Notes: generated from the letters alone by a model not told the origin. Numbered from the stretch's first letter, positions 9,892-18,726 are shown. The stretch: DNA of 64,000 nucleotides from Roseiarcus sp035656495 (GCA_035656495.1 DASRSL010000089.1:73053-137052), one strand, 5' to 3'. Numbers and translations are program-made.

Positions 9892-10917
9892 TCAATTCGC
9901 CCCGATGAGCAGGCGGTAGCGGAACTGATCGACGATGACGGCCAGGATCAGCAGCACGCCCAACAGAACCATCTGCATGTACGAGCCGATCTGCATAAGG
10001 TCCATGCCGTTCTGGATGAGCACGATAAAAAAGGCGCCCAGCACCACACCTTCGACGCGACCGATGCCGCCGCGAAGGGACACTCCGCCGATGACGCAGG
10101 CGGCGATCGATTGAAGCGCGATCGTTCCGCCAAGATTGGCCTCGCCCGACTCGACGCGCGCCGTCAGCAGCAAGCCATCGATCGACGCTAGGAGCGCGCT
10201 CGAGGCGTACGCGACCAGCAAGGTCGCCGCGGTGTTGATCCCAGAGAGCTTGGCGGCCTTCACATTGCCGCCGACCGCGTAGAGATGCCTGCCGAATCGG
10301 CTCCCGTACAGGAAGATCGCGACGACGGCGATGGCCGCGATCGCGATGGCGACCGTAACCGGCACTCCAAAAATGCGGCCGAAGCCGAATGTGTCTCCGA
10401 AGGCGTGCGGAAATCCGGTCACCGGCACGCCGCCAGTGAGAAACAGCGCGACGCCGGCGCCGACGGACTGCACGCCAAGCGTCATGATGAAGGGGGAGAC
10501 GCCGAAGGCCGCGACTCCGGTTCCATTGATCAGCCCGATGAGCAGCGCAACCGCCATGGCGCCGAGGCAGCCGGCGGCCATGATAAGTCCGAGGGAGTTG
10601 GGAACGGCCGCCATGACCGAGATCATGATCATCGCCGAAGTGACCGAAGTCAAAGCGATTGTCGTTCCGACCGCGAGGTCGAACCCGCCCGTCAGCAATA
10701 CGATCATCTGGCCGAGCGATACGAGCACCAGATAGACCGATTGCCTCGCGACATTGACGATATTCTGCGCGGTGAGGAATTGCGACGAGGCGAGGGTGAA
10801 GACCACGAGGGCGGCGACAAGAAAGAACGGCAGCACGCCGACGCGCATAACCAATAGTTTCGCGGCATGGGCAGCGCGAAAGCGCGCGCGAACCGAGGTT
10901 GTCGTCTCAACGCTCAC
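9892..10917 (-). CDS. sugar-type ABC transporter permease (RbsC-like)
   Basis: A 341-residue permease of the RbsC/XylH group with about ten hydrophobic segments. Family marks are the VYLVLVSLGQMIVLLTGGFDLAVGTTIAL stretch near residue 61-89, TLGVQSVGAGVALFLTGG, and the coupling segment YGSRFGRHLYAVGGNVKAAKLSGIN near 204-228. Its start overlaps the ATPase gene by 4 bases. Although the family is named for ribose, members carry many small polar compounds, so substrate is left open. It is the last gene of the three-gene importer and is followed by a 133-base gap before the second importer. Confidence 0.9.
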   Translation of the reverse strand: MSVETTTSVRARFRAAHAAKLLVMRVGVLPFFLVAALVVFTLASSQFLTAQNIVNVARQSVYLVLVSLGQMIVLLTGGFDLAVGTTIALTSVTSAMIMISVMAAVPNSLGLIMAAGCLGAMAVALLIGLINGTGVAAFGVSPFIMTLGVQSVGAGVALFLTGGVPVTGFPHAFGDTFGFGRIFGVPVTVAIAIAAIAVVAIFLYGSRFGRHLYAVGGNVKAAKLSGINTAATLLVAYASSALLASIDGLLLTARVESGEANLGGTIALQSIAACVIGGVSLRGGIGRVEGVVLGAFFIVLIQNGMDLMQIGSYMQMVLLGVLLILAVIVDQFRYRLLIGAN

Positions 10918-12407
10918 GCGGCCGCCTTCCTGCGCTCAAAGAAGTGTGGGAGAACCGCCGCCTCGTTGATCTCCTCGCCTTCCAGTTCGGCGCTGATCTG
11001 GCCCGCAGAAAAAATCAACAACCGGTGTGAGAGGCTCATCGCCTCCTGCAGGTCGGAGGAGATCACAACGACGGCTTTCCCGCTTTCCGCAAGCGACTTG
11101 ATCAAGCCATAGAGCTGTGCTCTGGCGCCCATGTCGACCCCTACCGTCGGCTCGTCGAGCACGTAGATCGCATAGTCGCGGCCGAATCCCTTGCCAAACA
11201 GCACCTTTTGCTGATTGCCGCCGGAGAGCTGAGAAACGAGGCGGCCTATCATATAGCGATCGAGTCCGACGGTCTTGGCGATCCCTGCGATCGCATCGAA
11301 GGCTCGCCGCCCTCGCAGGCCGCCTCTTCCGAGCATGCCGAGCGCGATATTGTCGGACCCGCTTGCCGCGAGCACCAGCCCTTCGTTCTTCCGGTCGGGC
11401 GGAAGATAATGCACGCCGGCCGCGATGATCTCGGCCGTCCGTGCGCCCGTCGTTTCCTTGCCGTTGAGGACGACTGTGCCGCCCAGCGTTCGGTTGAGGC
11501 CCATCACCGCGCGCCAGACCCGCGACTTGCCCGAACCGACGAGGCCCGCGAATCCGGTCACCTCTCCGGCCCGGATCGCGAAGCTCGCGCCCGCCACGCC
11601 AGCGGCGCGCAACCCTTCGACTCTCAGGACTTCAGGTCCGCCGGGTCGTCCGATGGCTGGATAGATGCCGCCGATGACGCGCCCGGTCATCATGGCGAGC
11701 AATTCATCCTCCGACAGTCCGGCCGCGGGGACAGTGCCCAGATTGCGTCCGTCGCGAAGCACGGTGATCCGGTCCGCGACCCGCTGAAACTCGTGGATGC
11801 GGTGGGAGATGTAAATGATCCCCACGCCTCTCGCTTTCAGCCGGGCGATGAGGCCGAACAGGACTTCCGTCTCGCGATCGGTAAGCGACGCGGTTGGCTC
11901 ATCGAGAATAAGGACTCGCATGGCGCCGCGCATCGCCTTGGCGATCTCCACCAATTGCTGTTCGCCGCGCGAAAGTTGCGAGACGGATCTGTCCAGATCG
12001 ATGTGGCGTTCAAGCGCGGCGAACAGCGCCTCCGCTCTTCGGCGCCCCGCGCCTCCTCGCAGGAAGCCGGCGGTCGCCGGCTCCTCGCCTAGGACCAGAT
12101 TCTCGAGGACGGTTTGAGTGGGGACGAGGGAGAATTCTTGGAAGACGGCCGAGACGCCCAGTTTGCGGGCGTTTCGCACCGTGAAAAGCGTCACGGGTTC
12201 GCCCCCGATTTCGACCGAACCGCTGGTCGGCGGCGTGGCGCCGGCAAGGACCGAAATCAGAGTGGATTTGCCCGCGCCGTTCTCGCCGAACAACACATGG
12301 ACCTCGCCTGCTTCGAGGGCGAAGTCCACGTGATCGAGCGCGACGACGCCCGGATAACGTTTGGTGAGGCCGCGCGCTTCGACAATCGGTTTTTGAGGAT
12401 CGGCCAT
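10914..12407 (-). CDS. sugar-type ABC transporter double ATPase (RbsA-like)
   Basis: A 497-residue protein with two ATPase domains in tandem. The first has Walker A GENGAGKST near residue 42, signature LSRGEQQ and Walker B LILDEPTAS. The second has the degenerate Walker A LVGSGKSR near 291, signature LSGGNQQK and Walker B YVLDEPTVG, the usual arrangement in RbsA/MglA proteins. It lies between the binding-protein gene, from which it is separated by an intrinsic-terminator-like hairpin, and the permease gene, which it overlaps by 4 bases. Confidence 0.92.
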   Translation of the reverse strand: MADPQKPIVEARGLTKRYPGVVALDHVDFALEAGEVHVLFGENGAGKSTLISVLAGATPPTSGSVEIGGEPVTLFTVRNARKLGVSAVFQEFSLVPTQTVLENLVLGEEPATAGFLRGGAGRRRAEALFAALERHIDLDRSVSQLSRGEQQLVEIAKAMRGAMRVLILDEPTASLTDRETEVLFGLIARLKARGVGIIYISHRIHEFQRVADRITVLRDGRNLGTVPAAGLSEDELLAMMTGRVIGGIYPAIGRPGGPEVLRVEGLRAAGVAGASFAIRAGEVTGFAGLVGSGKSRVWRAVMGLNRTLGGTVVLNGKETTGARTAEIIAAGVHYLPPDRKNEGLVLAASGSDNIALGMLGRGGLRGRRAFDAIAGIAKTVGLDRYMIGRLVSQLSGGNQQKVLFGKGFGRDYAIYVLDEPTVGVDMGARAQLYGLIKSLAESGKAVVVISSDLQEAMSLSHRLLIFSAGQISAELEGEEINEAAVLPHFFERRKAAA

Positions 12408-12420
12408 GCCCGGCGCAACG

Positions 12421-12449
12421 AAAAGGACGCCGGCCCACGGCCGACGTCC
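12421..12449 (-). terminator. intra-operon terminator/attenuator hairpin with T-run
   Basis: Read on the minus strand, GGACG-T-CGGCC pairs with GGCCG-G-CGTCC around a GTG loop (an 11-bp stem with one T-G wobble), followed directly by TTTT. It lies 17 bases beyond the stop of the binding-protein gene and just before the ATPase gene. The placement fits partial termination or 3'-end protection, which gives more binding protein than transporter. Confidence 0.65.
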
Positions 12450-12465
12450 GCGAGGATTAACGTGC

Positions 12466-13536
12466 TCAGTTGACCTTGAATACGGCCTTGAAGTCGCTCG
12501 GCGGGAGGATGTTGTCGTGCGGAACGGTCTTTAGGTTTGACTTGTCGACGACGAAGATCTTGGGCCCCACGTGCTTGATGAGGTCCTTGCCTTCGAGGAG
12601 TCGGGTCGCCTGGTCCATGGCGATCCGGCCCTGAATAACCATGGAGTCGGCCGGCGCCGCCGCGATGAAGCCGCGTTCGATCCCGTCATAGACTCCGGGC
12701 GTCATGTAGAAAGCCAGAAGGCCGATCTTGTCGGTGAGGCCGCGCTCGCGCAACAGCCCGATCGAGGCCTCGGCGGTGACGGCAGTTCCCGCGATGTATT
12801 TGATGTCGGGGTTGGCCTGAAGCACGTCTTCCACGAGCTTGAGCTGCACTTCCTTCCCGGTGTCGCCGTATTTGGGCTCGAGCACCTGGACGGCGCTTCC
12901 CTTCACGGCGTCCATGAAACCCTTGTTGGCGGTTTCGACCCAGCCGGCGCCCGCGGGACCTGGGAACCAGCCGACCTTGACCGGCGGCGAGCCGGCCGGA
13001 TGCTTCTCGGCGAGGTATTGGCCGGTGGTGTGACCCATCGTGTAGAAGGAAACGAGCGACTTCGCCGAGATATCGGGCGAGTTGATGCCGTTGATTACGT
13101 CGATGACCGGTATGTTCTTCGAATGCAGCTCCTTGACCAGATTGTTGAGCCCATCGGCCGAGATGGCGCCGATGACGACCGCCTGCGCGCCGTTGGCGAC
13201 GCAATCCTCGATCTGGGAAATCTGTTTGTTGAGTTCGGTGTAGCCGCCCGCCTCGACGAGGTTCATCGAGACTCCCAAGCGCTTGGCCTCGTCGACGACG
13301 CCATAGTCGACGCCGAGCCAGTAGGCGTCCTTCATGTGCGGGAACGACACGCAGATCTTCCACGGCTTCGACGCCTTGTCGAGCGGCACATACTCGACCG
13401 GCGCGACCTTTCCGTTGGGGTCGAAAGGCGGAGTGACTTCCTCGGCCTTGTACGGAAACCACTCGGCCGCTGACGCGGACGCGGCTGCGGCAATCCCTGC
13501 GACGCCTGCCAAGACTGCGAGTGCAAGGGCTTTCAT
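12466..13536 (-). CDS. periplasmic binding protein, TorT/sugar-binding type
   Basis: A 356-residue periplasmic protein with a clear signal peptide (cleavage after SASA, near residue 24). The mature part starts EWFPYKAEEVTPPF and continues KICVSFPHMKDAYWLGVDYG, a pattern typical of the TorT-like branch of periplasmic binding protein family 1. A GAISADGLNNLVKEL segment follows the first domain. It precedes an RbsA/RbsC pair, so it most likely works as the binding subunit of an importer and not as a TorS sensor partner; no sensor kinase is in the window. It follows pxpC by 63 bases, which links uptake to the pxp enzymes. Confidence 0.86.
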   Translation of the reverse strand: MKALALAVLAGVAGIAAAASASAAEWFPYKAEEVTPPFDPNGKVAPVEYVPLDKASKPWKICVSFPHMKDAYWLGVDYGVVDEAKRLGVSMNLVEAGGYTELNKQISQIEDCVANGAQAVVIGAISADGLNNLVKELHSKNIPVIDVINGINSPDISAKSLVSFYTMGHTTGQYLAEKHPAGSPPVKVGWFPGPAGAGWVETANKGFMDAVKGSAVQVLEPKYGDTGKEVQLKLVEDVLQANPDIKYIAGTAVTAEASIGLLRERGLTDKIGLLAFYMTPGVYDGIERGFIAAAPADSMVIQGRIAMDQATRLLEGKDLIKHVGPKIFVVDKSNLKTVPHDNILPPSDFKAVFKVN

Positions 13537-13599
13537 TTTGTCTCCTCCTCGTTAGGGCGTTGCCGCCTTTATTCCTTTGTCACATCGGCCGGCCAGCGT

Positions 13600-14574
13600 T
13601 CAGGAAAGGCTTTCCTTCACCCTGGCCGCCATCGCTTTCCGCTCCGCCCGCGCCTTCAAGGCGGTCTCCATGTCGACTTTGACGAAGCGCGTGGCCTGGT
13701 GCGGTTGCAACTGGCCGATGAGATCCATGTCGGCCGAGATGACGGTTCCGAGCATGAAATAGCCGCCGCCCGAAACCGCGTCGCGGTGAAGGACAATGGG
13801 TTCCGTGCCTCCGGGAACCTGGATCGATCCGTACGGGTAGCAGCTGTCGACGATGTTGGAAGGATCCGAGCCGGCGCCGAACGGCGGCTTCCTCGGAACG
13901 AACGACAGGGCGCGGCCGCCGCGGAAGCGATATCCGATTCGATCGGCCTCGGGCGCGACCTTCCAAAGGTCCTCGAAGAAGGTTTGGCCCGCCTCTTCCA
14001 TCAGACGATGCCAGTAGAGGCCCGGCAGCACGCGCAGTTCGGGCGTTCGGTTGACCTCGAAGCGAAGCTTCGGCGGCACGCTCCGACCTGACTTCGAATC
14101 GCCGGATTGCGGTCCCACCTCGATCCGATCGCCGGCCTTCAGGGCCCGACCCTCGAAGCCGCCGAGCGCGCCAAGCGGATAGGTGGAGCGCGAGCCGAGC
14201 ACAAGGGGCACGTCGACGCCCCCCGACACCGCGATATAGGCGCGAGCGCCGGCTTTCAGGTAGCCGAACGACAACGTCTGGCCCGACTTCACCACGAACG
14301 ACATCCAGTTTGGCTGCTCGGCGCCGTCGACCTTGGGCGGCATGTTCGCGCCACACACGGCCACGACGGCATCGCGGTCGAACAAGATGGCCGGACCCTG
14401 AAACACCGCCTCGAGCGCCGCCGCGCCGACCGGGTTGCCAACAAGCAGGTTCGCCGCGGCGAGCGAAAACTTGTCCATGCCGCCCGATTCCGGGATGCCG
14501 AGATGGTAATAACCCGGCCGCCCGAGATCCTGAACGGTGGTGGAGAGGCCCGGCTTCACAATTTCAAGCGCCAT
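13600..14574 (-). CDS. pxpC: 5-oxoprolinase subunit C / allophanate-hydrolase subunit 2 family
   Basis: A 324-residue protein of the AHS2/KipA family. It starts MALEIVKPGLSTTVQDLGRPGYYHLGIPESGG, the family's hallmark N-terminus split here only by normal variation, and later contains NRTPELRVLPGLYWHRL and RMGYR-like segments. With PxpB it forms the ATP-dependent lactamase that opens 5-oxoproline in known cases. It overlaps pxpB by 11 bases. The adjoining biotin carboxylase and biotin carrier genes raise the alternative that the pair is part of a biotin-dependent carboxylase acting on a different amide or lactam. Confidence 0.88.
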   Translation of the reverse strand: MALEIVKPGLSTTVQDLGRPGYYHLGIPESGGMDKFSLAAANLLVGNPVGAAALEAVFQGPAILFDRDAVVAVCGANMPPKVDGAEQPNWMSFVVKSGQTLSFGYLKAGARAYIAVSGGVDVPLVLGSRSTYPLGALGGFEGRALKAGDRIEVGPQSGDSKSGRSVPPKLRFEVNRTPELRVLPGLYWHRLMEEAGQTFFEDLWKVAPEADRIGYRFRGGRALSFVPRKPPFGAGSDPSNIVDSCYPYGSIQVPGGTEPIVLHRDAVSGGGYFMLGTVISADMDLIGQLQPHQATRFVKVDMETALKARAERKAMAARVKESLS

Positions 14575-15439
14575 GGAGCACCCCCAGAAGCTTTTCGTTG
14601 GTCGCCGCCGGACGTGCGTGGAACTCGTCGAGCGAAAATGTTGCGGGCCGCATCCTCGGCTCGAAGCGGCCGACGTTCACCATCTCCAGAGCCGCGTCGT
14701 AACCGAGGCGGTCCACCGGCTTGAACTTCACGATGTCGCCCGGCTTGAAGAAAATCATGAAGTCGCGCAGGTACGATACTTCCTGTTTGGGGTCGTAGAT
14801 AGGCATCGGCGTGATGCCGAAGAGCTGGTATCCGCCGGCCCCGCGAACAGAGTAGATGCACCCGAAACAGCCGCCGTGGCCGACGGTGAGCTTTGGCGTG
14901 TCGGTCCTCGGCCGCAGGTATTTCGGGACCTCGATCTGCTTCTCCCGCTCAACCATCTGATACATGAACGGCAGCCCGGCGACGAAGCCGACCATCGAAA
15001 CGAACCACGGCGCGCCAGAATGCGCCTGGATGAAGTCATCGACGCTGCCATAGTTGTTGATCCGGGCCGCGTATTCGAGATCGGTCCCGGTTGGGTCCTG
15101 ATGGCGCTCCCGAAATCGCATGAGCGTCTCGTGCGTCCACGGATCGTTGTAATAGACAGGAACCTCTACAATGCGGGTGGATAGTGTATGCTCGCTCTTG
15201 GCCGCCGCCGACTCGAGGCGCTTGAGCTCGGCCAGCATGTCGTCAGGACGGATGAGATCCGGATCGAAGCGGATCTGATAGGAGGCGTTGGCCGGGCAGA
15301 TTTCGGTGACGCCCTTGATCCGGCTCTCGCGCACCGCGTTCGTCATCGAAAGGGATTTGAAGAAGGCGTCGAGCGACATTTCCTCGTCGACCTCGACGAA
15401 GATGTGATCGTCTCCTCCGAACGAATATCTGGTCTCCAT
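14564..15439 (-). CDS. pxpB: 5-oxoprolinase subunit B / allophanate-hydrolase subunit 1 family
   Basis: A 291-residue protein of the AHS1/KipI family. ATG at 15439 has GGAGG upstream with proper spacing; the open frame extends 26 codons further into the gap. Family marks are FVEVDEEMSLDAF near the start, CPANASYQIRFDPDLI near 55-70, GFVAGLPFMYQM, and GGYQLFGITPMPIYD, which correspond to the conserved GFxPGFxYL and GGWxLIGxTP motifs. Note that the usual PGF is AGL here. It lies 23 bases after accC and overlaps pxpC by 11 bases. Confidence 0.87.
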   Translation of the reverse strand: METRYSFGGDDHIFVEVDEEMSLDAFFKSLSMTNAVRESRIKGVTEICPANASYQIRFDPDLIRPDDMLAELKRLESAAAKSEHTLSTRIVEVPVYYNDPWTHETLMRFRERHQDPTGTDLEYAARINNYGSVDDFIQAHSGAPWFVSMVGFVAGLPFMYQMVEREKQIEVPKYLRPRTDTPKLTVGHGGCFGCIYSVRGAGGYQLFGITPMPIYDPKQEVSYLRDFMIFFKPGDIVKFKPVDRLGYDAALEMVNVGRFEPRMRPATFSLDEFHARPAATNEKLLGVLHGA

Positions 15440-15462
15440 CCCCGTCCTCCCTCCGGCTTCCC

Positions 15463-16836
15463 TCACGCGGCCTTGCCGATTTGCGCCGCCTTCAGGGGCA
15501 ACCAGTCCTCCAGCCATCGCGTATGGACGAAGCCGCCTCGAACGTCCGCGTCATCGAGAAGCGCAAGGTGAAGCGCGCGGGTCGTCGCCAATCCTTCGAT
15601 TGAGAGGTCCTGCAACGCGACGCGCAGCCGGTTGAGCGCCTCTTCCCGGGTGTCTCCGCTGACGATCAGCTTGCCTAGAAGGCTATCGTAAAAGGGCGGC
15701 ACGACATAGCCCTCATACAGCATCGTGTCGAAGCGCACCCCCTCGCCCTCCGGAGCGCGATAGCTCGCGACGCGACCTGGCGCCGGCATGAACCCCCTGC
15801 TGGGGTCCTCGGCATTGATGCGAATTTCGATCGCATGGCCGCGAAAGGCGATGTCGCTTTGGCGGTATTCGAGCGGCTCTCCCCCGGCGATACGAAGCAT
15901 CGACTGAACGAGGTCGACGCCGGCGACCATCTCGGTCACGGGATGCTCGACCTGGATGCGGGTGTTCATCTCGATGAAATAAAAGTCGCCGCTTGTCGGA
16001 TCATAGAGGTATTCGAGGGTGCCAGCGCCGCGATAGCCAACGCTTTTGGCGAGCCGCACGGCGGAGGCGCATACCGCTTCGCGCCCTTCGGGCGAAAGGC
16101 AAATCGCAGGCGCTTCCTCCCAAACCTTCTGGCGGCGGCGTTGCAGCGAACACTCGCGTTCGTAGAGATGGATGACTGTCTCTCCGTCCCCCAGGACCTG
16201 AACCTCGATGTGACGAGCTCGCGGCACGAATCGCTCGAGATAAAGGCCGCCGTCGCCGAACGCGGCCAGCGCCTCGGCGCTTGCCTGTGGGACCTGGGCT
16301 TCGAGCTCAGCGGAAGTCTCCGCTATGCGGATGCCGCGGCCCCCGCCGCCGGCCGCGGCCTTGATCATCACAGGATAGCCAATCTCCTCGGCGGATTGCC
16401 GCGCCGCGCCCACGCTTTCGACGCGCCCATCGGAGCCGGGCACGGTCGGGACGCCCGCGTGCGCCGCGATCTCGCGCGCCGCCGCCTTGTCGCCCATGGC
16501 GCGGATGGTCTCAGGGCTCGGTCCGACGAACACGAGCCCGGCGCTTTCGACCATTGCGGCGAAGTCGGCGTTCTCCGACAAAAAGCCGTAGCCGGGGTGG
16601 ACAGCATCGGCGCCGCTCGCGACCGCGGCGGCCACCACCGCCTCCTTGTTCAGGTACGACTTGGCCGCGTGCGGCGGGCCGATCTCGGCGACCGCGTCCG
16701 CCATTCGCGCTGCGAGCATATCCCTGTCGGCGGCGCTGACCGCCTGGATCGTGCGAATGTCGAGCGCCTTCGCCGCGCGTATGATGCGAACGGCGATTTC
16801 CCCGCGATTGGCGACGAACAGCGTCCTGATCGGCAT
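15463..16836 (-). CDS. accC: biotin carboxylase subunit
   Basis: A 457-residue biotin carboxylase with the normal order of domains: an N-terminal TLFVANRGEIAVRIIRAA segment, the ATP-grasp glycine loop KAAAGGGGRGI near 160, the catalytic FIEMNTRIQVEHPVTE region near 280, and the C-terminal GYVVPPFYDSLLGKLI segment. The ATG at 16836 is preferred because it leaves a 7-base gap to the carrier gene; a TTG six codons upstream would overlap it. This is a second, pathway-linked copy type and not evidently the fatty-acid synthesis one, since it is embedded between pxpA and pxpB with no carboxyltransferase AccA/AccD in the window. Confidence 0.9.
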   Translation of the reverse strand: MPIRTLFVANRGEIAVRIIRAAKALDIRTIQAVSAADRDMLAARMADAVAEIGPPHAAKSYLNKEAVVAAAVASGADAVHPGYGFLSENADFAAMVESAGLVFVGPSPETIRAMGDKAAAREIAAHAGVPTVPGSDGRVESVGAARQSAEEIGYPVMIKAAAGGGGRGIRIAETSAELEAQVPQASAEALAAFGDGGLYLERFVPRARHIEVQVLGDGETVIHLYERECSLQRRRQKVWEEAPAICLSPEGREAVCASAVRLAKSVGYRGAGTLEYLYDPTSGDFYFIEMNTRIQVEHPVTEMVAGVDLVQSMLRIAGGEPLEYRQSDIAFRGHAIEIRINAEDPSRGFMPAPGRVASYRAPEGEGVRFDTMLYEGYVVPPFYDSLLGKLIVSGDTREEALNRLRVALQDLSIEGLATTRALHLALLDDADVRGGFVHTRWLEDWLPLKAAQIGKAA

Positions 16837-16843
16837 CGTGGGC

Positions 16844-17086
16844 TCAAACGTCAAGGTCGTAGAGCGGCTGGCCGGCCATCACCGGATCCTCGTTCTCGAC
16901 ATGGAAGGCCAGGAGCCGCCCGGCCGCCTCCGCGACAACCGGCGTGAAGGTCTTCATCACTTCGATGAGCCCCACCGTGTCGCCGACCGCAACATTGTCG
17001 CCCTCTCCCTTGAACGGCGGCTGATCCGGAGTGGGCTTGCGAAAGAAAGTGCCCGGAATTGGGGCCTCGAACGTTTTGCTCGCCAT
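16844..17086 (-). CDS. biotin carboxyl carrier protein, single-domain
   Basis: An 80-residue biotinyl domain. The biotinylation motif is EVMKTF, with lysine at about residue 45, in the expected hairpin between VAVGDTVGLI and VVAEAAGRLLAFHVENED. It lacks the long proline/alanine-rich N-terminal part of AccB, so it is a stand-alone carrier of the type found in pxp/allophanate-hydrolase-like clusters. It lies 7 bases before accC and 25 bases after pxpA. Biotinylation would depend on a BirA ligase encoded elsewhere. Confidence 0.9.
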   Translation of the reverse strand: MASKTFEAPIPGTFFRKPTPDQPPFKGEGDNVAVGDTVGLIEVMKTFTPVVAEAAGRLLAFHVENEDPVMAGQPLYDLDV

Positions 17087-17111
17087 TTTGAGATCGTCCC
17101 CGGCAGAAAGG

Positions 17112-17858
17112 TCAATGCTTTGCCGAACGAGGCTTGATAAACCCCTCGCTCACCAGCCGGTCATGGACGGCCTGCGCGACAAGATGAGCGCCCGGCGTGT
17201 CCGAATGCACGCAAATCGTGTCCGCGCCAACCTTGATGTCCTTGCCTCCGACGGAACGCGTCACGCCGTCACGGAGTGCGCGGACGGCGCGGTCGGAAGC
17301 TTCGCCCGGATCGACGGCTTCGTGTTCGCGGGTGATGATAAGTCGGCCGTCGTCGGCGTAGTCCAAGTCGACATAGTACTCGGCCAGGAACCGATGACCG
17401 CGAGCCGTATAGACTCTCTCATGCTCCGTTGCGATCATCCCGAGCAGAGGCGCCTTGAACACGTCCGCGGCGTCGCAAACCGCATGCGCCACTTCGGGAT
17501 CCCGTGCGGCCATGCCATAAAGAGAGCCATGCGGCTTGATGTGGTGGAGCGACATGCCTTCGGCCTGGAGAAACCCTTTCAGCGCGCCGATCTGATAGAT
17601 GAGGCAGTTGGCGAGCTCGTCCCGGCCGATCTTCATCTCTCGCCGCCCGAAGCCCTGGCGGTCCGGCAGCGACGGATGCGCCCCGACCTCGACGCCGTGC
17701 GCTCTCGCGAGTCGCACCGTGGCGCGCATGTGGTTGAAATCGGAGGCGTGGAACCCGCAGGCGACATTGGCAAGGTGGATGGCGGGCATGATGCGGCTGT
17801 CGTCGCCCAAGCGCCAAATCCCGTAACTCTCGCCCATGTCGCAGTTCAGGAGCGTCAT
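17112..17858 (-). CDS. pxpA: 5-oxoprolinase subunit A (LamB/YcsF family)
   Basis: A 248-residue LamB/YcsF family protein. ATG at 17858 is chosen because GGAGAGG lies a few bases upstream; an earlier in-frame ATG at 17885 lacks such a site. Marks include LNCDMGESYG at residues 4-13, ACGFHASDF near 34-42, GAHPSLPDRQGFGRR near 60-74 and HIKPHGSLYG near 105-114, all conserved metal- or ligand-contacting stretches. It is the first gene of the long leftward block and therefore lies closest to the likely promoter in the 117-base divergent gap shared with the cupin gene at 17976. Confidence 0.9.
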   Translation of the reverse strand: MTLLNCDMGESYGIWRLGDDSRIMPAIHLANVACGFHASDFNHMRATVRLARAHGVEVGAHPSLPDRQGFGRREMKIGRDELANCLIYQIGALKGFLQAEGMSLHHIKPHGSLYGMAARDPEVAHAVCDAADVFKAPLLGMIATEHERVYTARGHRFLAEYYVDLDYADDGRLIITREHEAVDPGEASDRAVRALRDGVTRSVGGKDIKVGADTICVHSDTPGAHLVAQAVHDRLVSEGFIKPRSAKH

Positions 17859-17975
17859 CGACCTCTCCAAGTTATCGCCATTCACGGTTGCAAACGCGCA
17901 GAACCTTGTAAAGCCGGGAAATTATCATGAGTATCATGGACAACGTTGGCTGAACCATCCTGGAGGGCAAATCAG

Positions 17976-18650
17976 ATGCCATCGAGACAGAAAGCCGAGG
18001 CCTTGGTCCGCATCGAGGAGCCTCACGTGCGGGTCACTGAATATCGATTTCAGCCCGGCGCCGAAACCGGCTGGCACCGCCACATGGCGGACTATGTCGT
18101 CGTCCCGCTCCTGGACGGCGAACTCATGCTGGAGGAGCCCGGAGGCGGCGCCAGGACGGCGCGCCTCGGCAAGCATTCGCCCTATGCGCGGCGGGAGGGC
18201 GTCGAGCACAACGTGATCAACGCCAACCCCTATCCCTTTTCCTTCATCGAAGTCGAGCATCTGAAAGACGGCTTCGACGCCAGGCGCAAGACCATGCTCG
18301 ACCGCTTCGTCGCCGCCTGGAACGTCCACGACCTCGAGGGAATCATGGCCTCGATGACCGACGACTGCGTCTTCTGGTCGTCAGCCGGCGCATATCCGCA
18401 AGGCGGCGTCTTCGAGGGACGGGGAGCAGTCGCCGACGCCTTCGCCGCCATCTTCAAAAGCTTTCCCGATGCCGCGTGGACAGAGAGCCGGACGACCCTT
18501 TTCGGCTCGCGCGCCTTGTGGGAATGGACCTTTGTCGGAACGTCGCTGGACGGGAAGACGACGCGGGTGCTCGGCGTCGATATCCTGGAGCTGGCCGAAG
18601 ACCTGGTTCAGCGGAAAAACTCGTTCCGAAAGACAAAGACAGAGTTGTAG
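17976..18650 (+). CDS. fusion of a cupin domain and a SnoaL-like domain
   Basis: A 224-residue protein with two domains. Residues about 10-100 form a cupin-2 barrel with EYRFQPGAETGWHRHMADY (metal-binding His pair) and a second box around EHNVIN and FSFIEVEHLK. Residues about 110-215 form a nuclear-transport-factor-2/SnoaL-like cone with DRFVAAWNVHDLEGIMASMTDDCVF, a typical opening. ATG at 17976 follows GGAGG; an upstream GTG/ATG-like extension at 17946 has no ribosome site. It is divergent from the pxp block. The fusion is uncommon in my experience; a role as isomerase, small-molecule binder or regulator of the adjacent pathway is inferred only. Confidence 0.75.
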   Translation: MPSRQKAEALVRIEEPHVRVTEYRFQPGAETGWHRHMADYVVVPLLDGELMLEEPGGGARTARLGKHSPYARREGVEHNVINANPYPFSFIEVEHLKDGFDARRKTMLDRFVAAWNVHDLEGIMASMTDDCVFWSSAGAYPQGGVFEGRGAVADAFAAIFKSFPDAAWTESRTTLFGSRALWEWTFVGTSLDGKTTRVLGVDILELAEDLVQRKNSFRKTKTEL

Positions 18651-18726
18651 GCGATCGGATCGCCGTTGGGTGAAATCATGGCCCGGCCGCCGGGCTCGGG
18701 CATGGCGCACATCGACACGAGGAGAC

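Noticed and set aside
12466..13536. TorT proper, partner of a TMAO sensor kinase
   Set aside because: No TorS/TorR or TMAO reductase gene is present, and the gene heads an RbsA/RbsC importer.
13600..15439. Urea amidolyase / allophanate hydrolase
   Set aside because: The true allophanate hydrolase domain (amidase signature) is absent and pxpA is present, so a PxpABC-type or novel carboxylase-linked enzyme is favoured.
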